Counted from the stretch's first letter, positions 1 to 9,450 are shown. The stretch: DNA of 64,000 nt from Marinilabiliales bacterium (GCA_003512955.1 DOTG01000040.1:110426-174425), one strand, 5' to 3'. Notes: generated from the letters alone by a model not told the origin. A program made the numbers and translations.

Positions 1-3000
1 CACCGCATACCCTACTCCTTCAGTAACAATAATCAGAACACCATTAACAATTATTGTTTTATTCAGTTCATTTATCTTTTCAGTAGCTTCTGTAACATTC
101 TTCTTACCCTGGTCTATTTTATCCCTGTTCTTGGGGTCTTCCGGGTCCATTCCTATTCCAAAATGCTTCCAAATCCCACTAAGAATATCATCCAATGTTG
201 TTGCTACTTGAGGAGTAGCTGGAGGATCATCACCACCTCCATCGTTACTACTATTACCATAAGTGGCATTGGTGCCTTCAGGTGTCTTGCGCCAAGCTTC
301 ATTTACCATATCCTGAGCTGTTAACATGCCCGTTGGGTCAATAAACCTAACTGGATTGTTCAAGCAATAATGATAAAGAGTTACTTTTGGAGTAATTTCT
401 GCCATCGGGTCAATCCTGTGCCACCTACCCAAACTCGGGTCATAAAATCTAGCCCCGTAATCATACCAGTCCAAATTAATGTTTCCCAGCAAATTGTCCT
501 GCAACTCCTTGCCGTTGTACAGGTATTTGTTGGTGCTGTTCTCGTACAGGGCGGAGGCCATCTTCATCCCGAAGGGGTAATAATCGGCCTCCTGCACCGC
601 ATCGGCTGCACCGCTGGTACCGGCAATATAGGCCACGCGGGTATTGCCCAGGTGGTCTTTCAGGTGGTACTCGTATATGGGGCTGCCTGAACCAAAATCT
701 ACCCGCCCTTCAGATGTCAGCAGGTATTCCACACCAAATGAGGAACCCTTCAAAACCACATCGCCCAGATAATACTCGGTATTGGCCGCATCGCCGTTGG
801 TTTTTTTTGCCAGTTTTACACCTGTGGCATCGTACAGGTATTCCACCTTGTCGGTCGTGTTCACGGTGGTGGTGATTTTATTTGGCAAATTTAGGTAATT
901 ATAAGTTACGGTGAGCTTTTTGTTTAAGTCCTCCACCATATTCCCGTTACCGTCGTACGTGTAGTCTGTGGTGGTGGCCGTATTCCTGTCGTTGAACCCC
1001 AATGGGTTTACCGATTTGTCGATGACATATTTCAGGCTGTTGTTGTACAAATAATAGTAGTACATGCTGTCGATACGGGTGCCGTCCTGGAACCGCATCA
1101 GTGTGGCGAAGTTGCCGTTGGCGTCATAGGCCATGTTCTCGTCGAAGGCCCCAGCCGTGGACAGGGTGCTACCCTGCCTAAAAGCAGAGGTCTTCAGCCG
1201 GTTCAGCCCGTCATAACTGTATTTATAGCCCTTTTTGGTGAGCCCGGCCGTAGTCCATACCGCCCCCGCAATGTTGCCGTTAAACAGCGTGCCGTTGGCC
1301 AGCTGGCTGTGGGCGGTATTGTAGAACAGCTCCATGCCGAACAGGTCGCCCTCGCCGTCGCCCACCGTGCTGTTGTTTATGGCCGTGAGCCACCCCCGGA
1401 TGTTGTAGCTGTAGTCGGTGTACTGTAAATAAGGGCGGCTGAAGTCCGGCATCCCGGTCCGTTTTTCCAGGAGCTGCCCCAGTTCGTTGTACCCGTTCTG
1501 TGCCAGCAGTACCTCGGCGTTGGTGCCTATCTTGTGGTAGGTTTCCAGCAGGCGGCTGCGGTGGTCGTAAACCATCCTCTGCGCGATGCTTACCTTTTCC
1601 GTAACGCCGTTCTTTACCTGTTTCTGGGTCTTGAGCAGGTTGCCTGTAAAGTCGTATCTGTTGTTTACAACAGTGGTCAGGTTGTTGTAGTCCACGGTGG
1701 TGGTACCTATCACCCGGCCATACCTGTCGTAAAAGTTTTTGGTTACGGTAAAGGCATTGGTTAGGGTAAATGAGGTTCCCGTGGTCAGCGGCCGGGTTTT
1801 GACCAAGGTTACCATCCCTGTGGTAGCTGTGCTGGCCGAGGCATCATAGTCGGTGGTCAGCCGTGTATAACCGATACCCGAATGGTACGATGGGTAGCTG
1901 TCGTACCAGGTAATGGTGTAGATATTGGCCGGCAACACCGGATAGGCCGATGGGTAACTCGAATTATAGGAGTAAAGGTATTCCGTAGTTGGGGCGGCAG
2001 TTTCATAGAGGCGGCTGGCCTCGGCATCAAAATTGGCCCTGATGGTGCCAACTGCCGTGCTGCTGGTCAGAACCCCGGTCATCACGGGCCGGTTCAGGGC
2101 ATCGTACTTGGTAAACGACCACTGGTTTGAACCGCGCTGCACCCCGTCCTGGGTCAGCACCAGGCGGTCGCGCGAATCGTAAACCATGGATACCGAATCG
2201 GCCCCGGGCAGCCTCTTTAGCGTCATCCGTTTTTTGGCGTCGTATTCGTAATAGTAGCAGAGCCCCTTCACATAGGAGTAGGTGTTGCTGTAGCTTGTCG
2301 ATGTCAGGTACTGTAACGCCTTTGGGGGCACCACATACCGGAGCAGCCCGAAGTCGTCGTAGGCATAATAGGTGCGGAACTTGGTGGTGCCGTCCCGCGA
2401 CTCCTTCATCACCACCTTGCCCTCCAGGTCTTTGTATTCCGATACCACATGGCCGTCCTCGTCGGTTACCTGGTTGACATAAAGGGTGCCGGCGGCATAG
2501 GTGCCTGCTTTATAAAGGGCCGCCGAAGCGGTGGCGGCAATGGTGTACATGTTCACATCGCCGGCCGTGTTGGTACCGTAGGTATATGAAACGGGTTTAG
2601 TTTGCCAGCTGTTCCCCGGGGCATAGGTTTCAACCAATCGGTCCAGGGGGGAGCTTTCAAACACCTTTTCCGATAACAGGGCCCCGGTATTGGTTTCTAC
2701 TACCACCCCGTTGCTGTTCCCTGTGGCATAGAATGAGGTACGGTTTGTGGCACAGGTGCTGGCAGCGATAAACGCCCCGTTGTTTGAGGCTTTGGTAAAG
2801 GGGAGGTAATCGTACACCTGCCGCCCCACGTTGTCGTAGCCGACTTCTGTGACGATATCTTTCCCGGTTGGGCTCGCGCAGACCGAAACAGTTAATACCG
2901 GCCTTCCCAGCCCGTCGAAATACCGGATGTCTTCGGGATACGATGCCGGGGCACGACTGGAGGTAGGTATACTAGATACTGCTATCCGGGGTGAGATGGT

Positions 3001-4104
3001 AGCGATGTAGTTGGCCGAGGTGGTTCGTGAAGGTGCATAGCTAGCTATTGTAGCAGGTGTGCTGTAATAGGAACCAAAGGAGACCCCCGAAGAAATGAAG
3101 GTAGCCCCGGTAGATAAAATATTGGCTACTGCAACCAAACGCCTGGAGGCATCTGTGGATGTCCCGGTATAAGTAACAGTAGATGCTCCAACACTGAATA
3201 TCATGTTATTGCCAATTCGTTTGATAGAACAAGCGGTCCCTGCGGCAATATTATAATAATAACCCACGGGAGAACCATTGGCCGTGGCAATCACGGTTGA
3301 AGTACTGGTACTCGAATTATAGGTGATTGAAAAGCCATACCTGATGGTAGAGAGGTTATCGGGGTCGGTCAAACCCAGGGTAATACTTCCGGAGTTGATG
3401 GTGCTGATGGTAAAACTGAACACCCCGTCGGTATTGGCAGGCAACGTATTGTATGAATTGCCCGTACCCGTTGAGTACATTGTACCGAAACTGGTACCGC
3501 TGCCATAAAAGCCCCCGGTTTTATTGGTCCAGGCTATTGAATTCGTCGGCGCAATATAGGTGACCCTTACATAAGGCCTCAGGGAAACCGTGCCCCCAAA
3601 TTCCGCGGAATAAAAGGTGGCGCTGTTCCCGCTCGCCGCCGCGCTTATCTGGAACCCGTAATTCGTTGTCGGTGTTGTGTACCAGCCTTGGGCCCAGGTG
3701 GTAATATCTATAGTCGGTGTCGATGGCAACCCGGATTTAGTAATCCTGCCCGTAGTGGTAGTGGTTGGTTTGTTGGCATAAGTGGCTGTGGTTTCCCCCC
3801 AGCTCTGGGTCACCTTATCGAAGTAAAACACGCTTGAAGAGCTTGTCACCGCGGAGGTATATAAATACAGTTCCGCTTTTAGGATGGTGGCATTAGCCGG
3901 GATAGAGGTGAGGTCAACTTTCACCAGTGTTAATAACGAAGGGCTATTTTGTGCATACAGGTACCACCCTGTCCCATAATTGGAACTGGTTGCCGAGGCC
4001 GAAACATAGGTATCTGTTGTAATGGATATATCAACAGTTGCAGCGTTAACTGCTCCCGGGAGCATGGAAATAATGGACAGGATTGCAGTTATAATCTTTC
4101 TCAT
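1..4104 (-). CDS. Secreted DNRLRE/RHS-repeat protein, 3' end beyond window
   Basis: The reading frame stays open for 1368 codons from the ATG at 4104 to the window edge, so the C-terminus is missing. It has a signal peptide (about 20 residues, ending near PGAVNA), then a DNRLRE-type domain (about 20-190) typical of surface-anchored proteins, a low-complexity Ser/Thr/Gly-rich stretch, and a region like DUF6443 (DGLGRP, YDNVGRQ, YLPF motifs). Many YD repeats follow, then the RHS core signature DYGARFYDPSLGRW with NNPVRFIDPTGM. After the core begins a variable tail of about 100 residues, in the position where polymorphic-toxin domains sit; only its first part is visible (a charged helix, then a hydrophobic segment), and no toxin family is recognisable. 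Its ATG overlaps the stop of the small upstream gene (ATGA), so the two are probably translationally coupled. GC content is much higher than in the upstream RHS gene. Family assignment is firm; the effector role is inference. Confidence 0.9.
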   Translation of the reverse strand, partial: MRKIITAILSIISMLPGAVNAATVDISITTDTYVSASATSSNYGTGWYLYAQNSPSLLTLVKVDLTSIPANATILKAELYLYTSAVTSSSSVFYFDKVTQSWGETTATYANKPTTTTTGRITKSGLPSTPTIDITTWAQGWYTTPTTNYGFQISAAASGNSATFYSAEFGGTVSLRPYVRVTYIAPTNSIAWTNKTGGFYGSGTSFGTMYSTGTGNSYNTLPANTDGVFSFTISTINSGSITLGLTDPDNLSTIRYGFSITYNSSTSTSTVIATANGSPVGYYYNIAAGTACSIKRIGNNMIFSVGASTVTYTGTSTDASRRLVAVANILSTGATFISSGVSFGSYYSTPATIASYAPSRTTSANYIATISPRIAVSSIPTSSRAPASYPEDIRYFDGLGRPVLTVSVCASPTGKDIVTEVGYDNVGRQVYDYLPFTKASNNGAFIAASTCATNRTSFYATGNSNGVVVETNTGALLSEKVFESSPLDRLVETYAPGNSWQTKPVSYTYGTNTAGDVNMYTIAATASAALYKAGTYAAGTLYVNQVTDEDGHVVSEYKDLEGKVVMKESRDGTTKFRTYYAYDDFGLLRYVVPPKALQYLTSTSYSNTYSYVKGLCYYYEYDAKKRMTLKRLPGADSVSMVYDSRDRLVLTQDGVQRGSNQWSFTKYDALNRPVMTGVLTSSTAVGTIRANFDAEASRLYETAAPTTEYLYSYNSSYPSAYPVLPANIYTITWYDSYPSYHSGIGYTRLTTDYDASASTATTGMVTLVKTRPLTTGTSFTLTNAFTVTKNFYDRYGRVIGTTTVDYNNLTTVVNNRYDFTGNLLKTQKQVKNGVTEKVSIAQRMVYDHRSRLLETYHKIGTNAEVLLAQNGYNELGQLLEKRTGMPDFSRPYLQYTDYSYNIRGWLTAINNSTVGDGEGDLFGMELFYNTAHSQLANGTLFNGNIAGAVWTTAGLTKKGYKYSYDGLNRLKTSAFRQGSTLSTAGAFDENMAYDANGNFATLMRFQDGTRIDSMYYYYLYNNSLKYVIDKSVNPLGFNDRNTATTTDYTYDGNGNMVEDLNKKLTVTYNYLNLPNKITTTVNTTDKVEYLYDATGVKLAKKTNGDAANTEYYLGDVVLKGSSFGVEYLLTSEGRVDFGSGSPIYEYHLKDHLGNTRVAYIAGTSGAADAVQEADYYPFGMKMASALYENSTNKYLYNGKELQDNLLGNINLDWYDYGARFYDPSLGRWHRIDPMAEITPKVTLYHYCLNNPVRFIDPTGMLTAQDMVNEAWRKTPEGTNATYGNSSNDGGGDDPPATPQVATTLDDILSGIWKHFGIGMDPEDPKNRDKIDQGKKNVTEATEKINELNKTIIVNGVLIIVTEGVGYAV

Positions 4105-4505
4105 GGGTTCAATAGTTGTTGGTTGCTGTCAAATAATTTGGTTGCCACATAAAAATGCTCGGGGTCAACCTCAAATTGGCCGGCAGGTATTACCAGCCAC
4201 CCTTCAGGGCTAATTGCCGTTTGGGTTGACGACTGTCCGTCTGTAAGGTTGACCTCCGAAAAGTAAAGGTCGCTGTCGCCTTCTGAGGTTCCGAAACTAA
4301 CTTGTGCCGAACCAAGGTCGGGGACCATGGGAAGGTTTATGACAACACGGATCTCTTTAACCCAGGCACTGTCAGGAAGCCCTGCCGGGGTAATGTAGTC
4401 CGTCCGCACTATCCAGGTTGAGTCAATGGGCGTGTCCTGTGCCCCGGCGGTAAATAGGAGGAAACCAAATGTGGCGGTCATCAGTATTTTTATTGATTTT
4501 TTCAT
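4101..4505 (-). CDS. Small secreted protein between two RHS genes
   Basis: This 134-residue protein starts with a clear signal peptide (basic MKKS, hydrophobic core, cut around AGAQ) and has no further membrane segment. The mature part is acidic and strand-rich with no recognised domain. It lies 12 bases after the upstream RHS gene and overlaps the start of the downstream one by four bases, so it is co-transcribed with both. Small secreted proteins between paired RHS genes are a plausible place for an accessory or shielding factor, but nothing in the sequence proves this. An immunity role is less likely, because immunity genes normally follow the toxin tail, which is at the other end of the next gene. 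Confidence 0.75.
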   Translation of the reverse strand: MKKSIKILMTATFGFLLFTAGAQDTPIDSTWIVRTDYITPAGLPDSAWVKEIRVVINLPMVPDLGSAQVSFGTSEGDSDLYFSEVNLTDGQSSTQTAISPEGWLVIPAGQFEVDPEHFYVATKLFDSNQQLLNP

Positions 4506-4517
4506 CTTTTTACTTTT

Positions 4518-7500
4518 TTACTGGTTGGCATAATGGTATTCGTACTGTTTTATAATATTCCCGTCCTGGTCTTTTACCCGGTACAGGCGGCCAAATCCGT
4601 CGTATTCGTAATAGGTGGTTACCCCGTTGGGTGCCGTCTCGCTGGTCATCCCTACCAGTGGGTCGTAGGTGTAGGTGGTCATCTGGGCATCGGAGGGGTA
4701 CAATCGAACATCATCAATAACAGCACGATTTATAGTAAGTATAATTTTTTGGGGTGAAGATAAAGTAATGATTCTTTCGTTATAATTCCAATTAGTACCA
4801 GGCCAAAATGGTTGAATACCCTGTAAATTAACAGTAATAGCACCACCTGTTTGACCCACAGGGTTTTTCGCTTTCATTGATAACATGTAAGATCCGGCTG
4901 GTACCACGTTAAGTGTTGATATTTCAGAGCCCTCATAACCCATTTTCCCGGTAGAGCCCTCATTTAATGAACCCATCTTCACCCACCAGCTATCCGAAGC
5001 TTCATCGCCTGAAGTTAATAATACATCTTCAAAACTGGTAAAGGCAACTTCATTGTATTCAGCATTTTCAACTTCCGCTATAGGATAAGTATAATTGTAA
5101 CCCCATATATAACTGGTTTTTATATCGTTTGGTTTGCTATATTGGAGCGGGTTGCCATACAAATCAAAATTATCGTAGGTCAGGTCTAATGTATAATTGT
5201 CATCTTTTAGAAAATAATATGATCCAGCTAAACTACTAGGAATAAACACATTTGTATTATCTGTCGAACCAATTGTCTTTGGGCTAAGCGGGAGTGTTGT
5301 TTTTATGCTGTATTGCTGGTAGGGCATTGGTATCCCACTGCCATTGTTTTTGTAAGTGGTTAACTGTCCACCTGTCACTTTACCGTCTTTATAATCAATA
5401 GTCTCAACCGGTGCATTAATATTGTTTTTCATATCCAGAGCCCATAATGCAACTACTTCAGAGCTTCCATTGCTTTGGTTGCTATAATCGTTAGGGTAAG
5501 TATATTTTGTTATAACTGAAACACCCTGACTATTAGTAATATTTTTTTCTTTTATTTGTTCCTGTTCCTCGTTATATAAATATGTTTCAGTTGAACTCAA
5601 TGCTGTTTGAATATTGTTTACATCATAAAAATAATTTGAGTCAATTTTGCTGGTTAAAAATGATTTCCCCCCAACCAGATAATAGGAATCAATAAATAAT
5701 TGTAATGTATAACTGAATTCCCCATCAAGGCTCAGAAATCTTCCAAATCCTAAAACTTTTTGTACTTTATTTCCATAAACTTTGGTAGCATTGGGAAATA
5801 TCGTGTAATTGTACCACTCTTTTTTAACAATTTGCCCGGAAGTGTTTATAAATGTTTTAGTCTGTAGAGATCCATTACCAATACACTTAACAATGGTTGA
5901 TTCTTGAAATGGATGCATTGCTTCTCTGTAATTTGTGGATTCGCAAAAACCATCAATTTTAAGCCTAAAATCAAAGATTGTAGGATCCACCGCATGTATA
6001 TAGGCTAAAATCGTTTTATAATCTTCTTCCTGGGATTTATATTCAGGCATATCCAATAAATCAGCCATGGTTAAAAAGTTATAATTTATTGTACCCAATG
6101 CACTTCGTTCAATCACATAATCATAACCAATACCAGAGCCATCGAGTAAATAAAAATCATTTAAACAATTGCTTTGAAGATGGACGTTTAATACTAGATA
6201 ATAATAGACACCATTATAACATAATTGTAATTTTGCATTAAAAATATTTTTTGGTTGGTTAATAACAACACCTGTACCATAAGTAAAGGTCTTTATTATG
6301 TCTGATCCCTCATCTGAGTGATCTGTCATGCTTTTTAACCTTTGGCCTCCGTATGTGCCGGAACGATAATTGTTTAAAAGCTTGCTATATTGATGTCCCT
6401 CATAATCAAAAATGGTATAACCACCAGTAGGATAGTTAATCTTTTTTAATGAAAATGATTTGGTATAATACCCATTTGCCTCTTTGCTACTCCCCAAAGG
6501 AAAAGTTGGAGCCTGATTATATAAGGTATTGTTTGAACAACTTCCTCTATCATAATAGAGACTTTCGCCAATGGTTTTTAAATTAATAGCCATTTTTGTT
6601 TCAACTAAAGGAAACAAAGTATGCATATCGTTCAACCGGCTGGTATGTGTTGAGTTTATATCTGCATTGCAGTAACCCCAATAATCTACCCCCATAAAAC
6701 AATTTCGGTAGGGTAGCTTTAAATCGGTCTCTGATTCCCCATAATAATCAAATGATGCAAGTTGGATAATATCTCCTGATAAATCTTCCTTTGATACACT
6801 TTTTAATGCTAATCTCTTATCAAGACAATTACCATATGAATCCATATTGGATATTTTTGATTGAAAATAGTTGTATGAGAAAAGCCAATTGTTGATATAA
6901 TTACCATTGTTGTAAAGGTTCATATTGTATAATGGGTAGGTATTACTGTTCAAATCTTGACGTTTAGTAATTGTACCTTCATTAAACTTAATGGTGGCAC
7001 CACGATTGTTACTAATTTCATCCAACTTTAAAGAGTATATTGTGTTATGTGTTTCAGTAACTCTACTGGCTGCTAACTCATAATTGTTTTCCGTATCTCC
7101 TGAATTTAATTCCCATGGGTCATCATATAAATAGCCATCAGTTGATATGTAACCATTTTTCCTGGATATGGTTTTCAGGGTATCATTTGTATATGAAAAA
7201 TTAATTTCATCTATACTATTTGATATCTGAATTTTAGATAGATAAATAGCCGTAATGGAACGTGGGATGTTAGTATTAAATTTTTCAGCAAGGCTAATAA
7301 AATCGTTTCCAGCGATAGCATATCTTTTAATTTTTTGAGTGGTCGATTCCAGCGCATTAAAATAATATTTATTTCCTTGAATATCGGTAAAAATAAATTC
7401 TGTATTCGCTTCATTAAATAGAAGTGTTAGCCCATTATTGTTGCTAAGAAAAGTGCAAACCCCATTATTTAAAACAAATTGCCCGGTATAACCTAAAAAA

Positions 7501-8015
7501 TTATAATTGAATACATCAGGTTCTCCATCGCGAGAACCATCCCCAATAGATTCAAGTTTTTGCGTTTCCTCTTCGGTAAGTAAGGTTCCATTTCTGGATT
7601 TTAATTGTTCATTTGTAAAAACAGCTCCAACTTCATAACAATCTTCAATTAAATTTGAATTGAATAAGTTATAAGGGCATATATCGCTTTTCCCCTTGAT
7701 ATTCACAGAAATAACCCCGCCCGCATTTAAACTCCAACCCAAGCCAACCCAACTTGCTATATCATCAACTCTAATTCCACCTGCATTATAACTTAATGAA
7801 ATTGGCAAGTCAAAACTTCCGGTTTTAAGTGTATATATGGGGATAGAAATATTAGGTGCTCCAGTAAAGTAATTAACGGGAATCGCTCCATATTTACCCA
7901 AACTTTCGGCATTAGGTGAAGAGGGTATAGGATCCTTCCATCCATCATACAAATTTTGTGCTTCAATGAAATTCGAAATTACAAAAAAGCAAAGCAATAT
8001 AAATACTTTATACAT
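4518..8015 (-). CDS. Secreted RHS/YD-repeat family protein (1165 aa)
   Basis: A signal peptide (residues 1-19, cut before QNLYDG) is followed by the N-terminal block typical of Bacteroidota RHS/SpvB-like proteins (GAIPVNYFTGAPNISIPIYT, then SYNAGGIRVDD and GLGWSLNAGG). The long middle is poorly conserved and Asn/Tyr-rich. The C-terminus returns to classic YD repeats (YTYDPLVGMTSETAPNG, YEYDGFGRLYRVKDQDG) and stops without an RHS core or a toxin tail. In this phylum such shortened RHS proteins commonly precede a second RHS protein with DUF6443, as here. Roughly the last 57 codons (4518-4690) are GC-rich like the downstream gene, while the rest is AT-rich, which suggests a mosaic. It is the first gene of the operon. 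Confidence 0.85.
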   Translation of the reverse strand: MYKVFILLCFFVISNFIEAQNLYDGWKDPIPSSPNAESLGKYGAIPVNYFTGAPNISIPIYTLKTGSFDLPISLSYNAGGIRVDDIASWVGLGWSLNAGGVISVNIKGKSDICPYNLFNSNLIEDCYEVGAVFTNEQLKSRNGTLLTEEETQKLESIGDGSRDGEPDVFNYNFLGYTGQFVLNNGVCTFLSNNNGLTLLFNEANTEFIFTDIQGNKYYFNALESTTQKIKRYAIAGNDFISLAEKFNTNIPRSITAIYLSKIQISNSIDEINFSYTNDTLKTISRKNGYISTDGYLYDDPWELNSGDTENNYELAASRVTETHNTIYSLKLDEISNNRGATIKFNEGTITKRQDLNSNTYPLYNMNLYNNGNYINNWLFSYNYFQSKISNMDSYGNCLDKRLALKSVSKEDLSGDIIQLASFDYYGESETDLKLPYRNCFMGVDYWGYCNADINSTHTSRLNDMHTLFPLVETKMAINLKTIGESLYYDRGSCSNNTLYNQAPTFPLGSSKEANGYYTKSFSLKKINYPTGGYTIFDYEGHQYSKLLNNYRSGTYGGQRLKSMTDHSDEGSDIIKTFTYGTGVVINQPKNIFNAKLQLCYNGVYYYLVLNVHLQSNCLNDFYLLDGSGIGYDYVIERSALGTINYNFLTMADLLDMPEYKSQEEDYKTILAYIHAVDPTIFDFRLKIDGFCESTNYREAMHPFQESTIVKCIGNGSLQTKTFINTSGQIVKKEWYNYTIFPNATKVYGNKVQKVLGFGRFLSLDGEFSYTLQLFIDSYYLVGGKSFLTSKIDSNYFYDVNNIQTALSSTETYLYNEEQEQIKEKNITNSQGVSVITKYTYPNDYSNQSNGSSEVVALWALDMKNNINAPVETIDYKDGKVTGGQLTTYKNNGSGIPMPYQQYSIKTTLPLSPKTIGSTDNTNVFIPSSLAGSYYFLKDDNYTLDLTYDNFDLYGNPLQYSKPNDIKTSYIWGYNYTYPIAEVENAEYNEVAFTSFEDVLLTSGDEASDSWWVKMGSLNEGSTGKMGYEGSEISTLNVVPAGSYMLSMKAKNPVGQTGGAITVNLQGIQPFWPGTNWNYNERIITLSSPQKIILTINRAVIDDVRLYPSDAQMTTYTYDPLVGMTSETAPNGVTTYYEYDGFGRLYRVKDQDGNIIKQYEYHYANQ

Positions 8016-8526
8016 CTAGAATTTGTTTAAAAAATTGGAGATTATTTTATTAAATGATTCTCAATTCAAATATCCCAAAATCCCAAGTTTGTGGTGAGAA
8101 AACGTAACCCTGGACCATACAAATGTTGGGGAAGTAGTTAAAAGAAGCACTGACGAGAATAATAAAAAGTGTTTCATAGCTATTGTTGTTATAAGATTGT
8201 TACACGTTAAAAGATACCATTTGTCAATAAAATGTTGGTTTATGGCTAACAATAAACTTTCACTGCACAATGATATAAAAAAGAATCGGAAGTTGTATAT
8301 ACCCAAGGGTATTTTTTATAAAAATAGCATAATAAGGTATATCCTGGGAATTTAAAAATTACTATAAATTACTGTACTTCTGTAAATTAGGCGGTAATAT
8401 TGTTATATCTAATTTTTTTGATACCTGTTAAGATTTACTCAGGTTTTTCCGGGTTAATTTTCCTTTTTTTCAGTTACACAACAAAAAAGCGCCACGGGGG
8501 CGCTTTTTATATGTGTGTTAATCGGA
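8016..8526. other. AT-rich intergenic region upstream of RHS operon
   Basis: About 510 bases lie between the RHS operon start and the cold-shock gene. The only coding hint is a minus-strand 38-codon frame from the ATG near 8177 to 8061, which begins with a signal-peptide-like stretch (MKHFLLFSSVLLLTTSPTF) and then ends abruptly. It could be a gene remnant or chance. The region must hold the RHS operon promoter, but I find no good TAnnTTTG match. A strong bidirectional hairpin at 8484-8508 closes the cold-shock operon. Confidence 0.5.
8484..8508 (-). terminator. Rho-independent terminator of the RRM/cold-shock operon
   Basis: GCGCC and GGCGC pair around a five-base loop, flanked by A5 and T5, giving a symmetrical hairpin. 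It lies 18 bases after the cold-shock stop codon on the minus strand, and it would also work on the plus strand. Confidence 0.85.
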
Positions 8527-8724
8527 TTATCCAATAAGAGTTACGTTTACTGCAACAGGACCTTTTTGGCTTTCCTGAATTTCAAAATCAACTTCCTGAC
8601 CTTCGTCTAACGAAGCTGCATTGCCTTTGATTCCGCTACGGTGAACGAAAATATCTTTTTCACCATCACGTTTGATGAAACCAAAACCTTTGGTTTCGTT
8701 GTACCATTTAATTGTACCTTTCAT
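8527..8724 (-). CDS. Cold-shock domain protein (65 aa)
   Basis: Small single-domain nucleic-acid chaperone of the CspA family. It contains the two ssDNA/RNA-binding motifs, KGFGFI (RNP1) and DIFVHRS (RNP2), on the usual five-strand scaffold, and ends at VNVTLIG. I place the start at the internal ATG (8724, MKGTIKWYN), which is where the family begins; a longer frame from 8778 would add 18 residues that overlap the upstream RRM gene in another frame and look unrelated. A purine stretch (AGAAGAA) directly precedes this ATG. The gene overlaps the end of the upstream RRM gene by 17 bases, so translation is probably coupled. It likely binds RNA with little sequence preference and relieves structure, possibly together with the two RRM proteins. 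Confidence 0.92.
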   Translation of the reverse strand: MKGTIKWYNETKGFGFIKRDGEKDIFVHRSGIKGNAASLDEGQEVDFEIQESQKGPVAVNVTLIG

Positions 8725-9040
8725 TTCTTCTGAAATTATTGGATTGGGGCCTTCTGCTGCTGTTGCTGCTACCGCCAAACTTCTTTCTGTCGTCGTTTGT
8801 ACGTTCGCGGGCTTCGTTCACTTTCATGTTACGGCCTTCTAATTCAGCTTCGTTCAAAGCTGTAATAGCTGCCTGACCTGATTCGGAGTTACCCATTTCA
8901 ACAAATGCAAAACCTTTGCTTTTACCGGTAAATTTATCAGTAATCAATTTCACTGATTTTACTTCACCATACTCTTCGAAGATTCCTTTCAAATCCTCTT
9001 CATCTACATTATAATGCAGATTTCCTACATAAATATTCAT
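8708..9040 (-). CDS. RRM-domain RNA-binding protein with basic tail
   Basis: Single RNA recognition motif of 110 residues. RNP2 is IYVGNL near the N-terminus and RNP1 is KSKGFAFVEM around residue 45, both with the aromatic positions needed for stacking on RNA bases. After the RRM (about residue 80) comes an Arg/Asn/Ser-rich disordered tail (RRPQSNNFRRNERYN), which probably adds unspecific RNA affinity. It is the middle gene of a three-gene minus-strand operon: 25 bases after the shorter RRM gene and overlapping the cold-shock gene by 17 bases. Bacteroidota use such short RRM proteins widely and their RNA targets are mostly unknown. A general post-transcriptional role is inference from the family. 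Confidence 0.92.
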   Translation of the reverse strand: MNIYVGNLHYNVDEEDLKGIFEEYGEVKSVKLITDKFTGKSKGFAFVEMGNSESGQAAITALNEAELEGRNMKVNEARERTNDDRKKFGGSSNSSRRPQSNNFRRNERYN

Positions 9041-9065
9041 ATTGATTGTTTAAAAATTATTCACA

Positions 9066-9302
9066 CTAATAAGCTTCTCTAACTGTAATTACTTTACCTT
9101 CCCAGGTGCCCCCATTCACGGTCTCAATTACCTTTTTGGCCTCGTCGCCATTGGGCATCTCAATAAAACCAAAGCCTTTGGATTTGCCCGATTTGCGGTC
9201 GGTGACGACTTTGGCAGAACTGACCTCGCCAAAATCTTGAAAAGCTTCTTTTAGGTGGTTGGATTGGATTTTTTCGTCCAGATTGCCAATAAAAATCTTC
9301 AT
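9066..9302 (-). CDS. Minimal RRM-domain RNA-binding protein (78 aa)
   Basis: The protein is almost nothing but an RRM: RNP2 IFIGNL at the start, RNP1 KSKGFGFIEM around residue 44, and an ending at TVREAY where the fold closes. It lacks the basic tail of its downstream neighbour and is a divergent paralogue of it. A good minus-strand -7 element (TATCTTTG at 9364-9371) lies about 60 bases upstream, so this is likely the first gene of the RRM-RRM-cold-shock transcript. Confidence 0.92.
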   Translation of the reverse strand: MKIFIGNLDEKIQSNHLKEAFQDFGEVSSAKVVTDRKSGKSKGFGFIEMPNGDEAKKVIETVNGGTWEGKVITVREAY

Positions 9303-9363
9303 ATTTCCTTAATTAACAGACAATCTAAACGCCTTTGGTATTAAATTATCGAATTATTTTTTG

Positions 9364-9371
9364 CAAAGATA
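9364..9371 (-). promoter_or_regulatory. Bacteroidota -7 box for the RRM operon
   Basis: Read on the minus strand it is TATCTTTG followed by C, an exact TAnnTTTG match. No convincing TTTG lies 19 bases upstream, so the -33 side is weak. The predicted leader is about 55 bases. Confidence 0.6.
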
Positions 9372-9450
9372 GATTAATTATTGAAATAAAAGGTGTTTAT
9401 CAAATATTTCTGGTTTTTTGCCGTTTGCGGCTTGGTGTTCGCCCGAAAAA

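Noticed and set aside
370..3508. Several plus-strand open frames opposite the RHS gene
   Set aside because: They are short, repetitive antisense frames caused by codon bias in the minus-strand gene, with no start context or domains.
8527..8778. Cold-shock protein with an 18-residue N-terminal extension
   Set aside because: The extension lies in the reading frame of the overlapping RRM gene's DNA and is not seen in the family, whose start matches the internal ATG with a purine-rich site.
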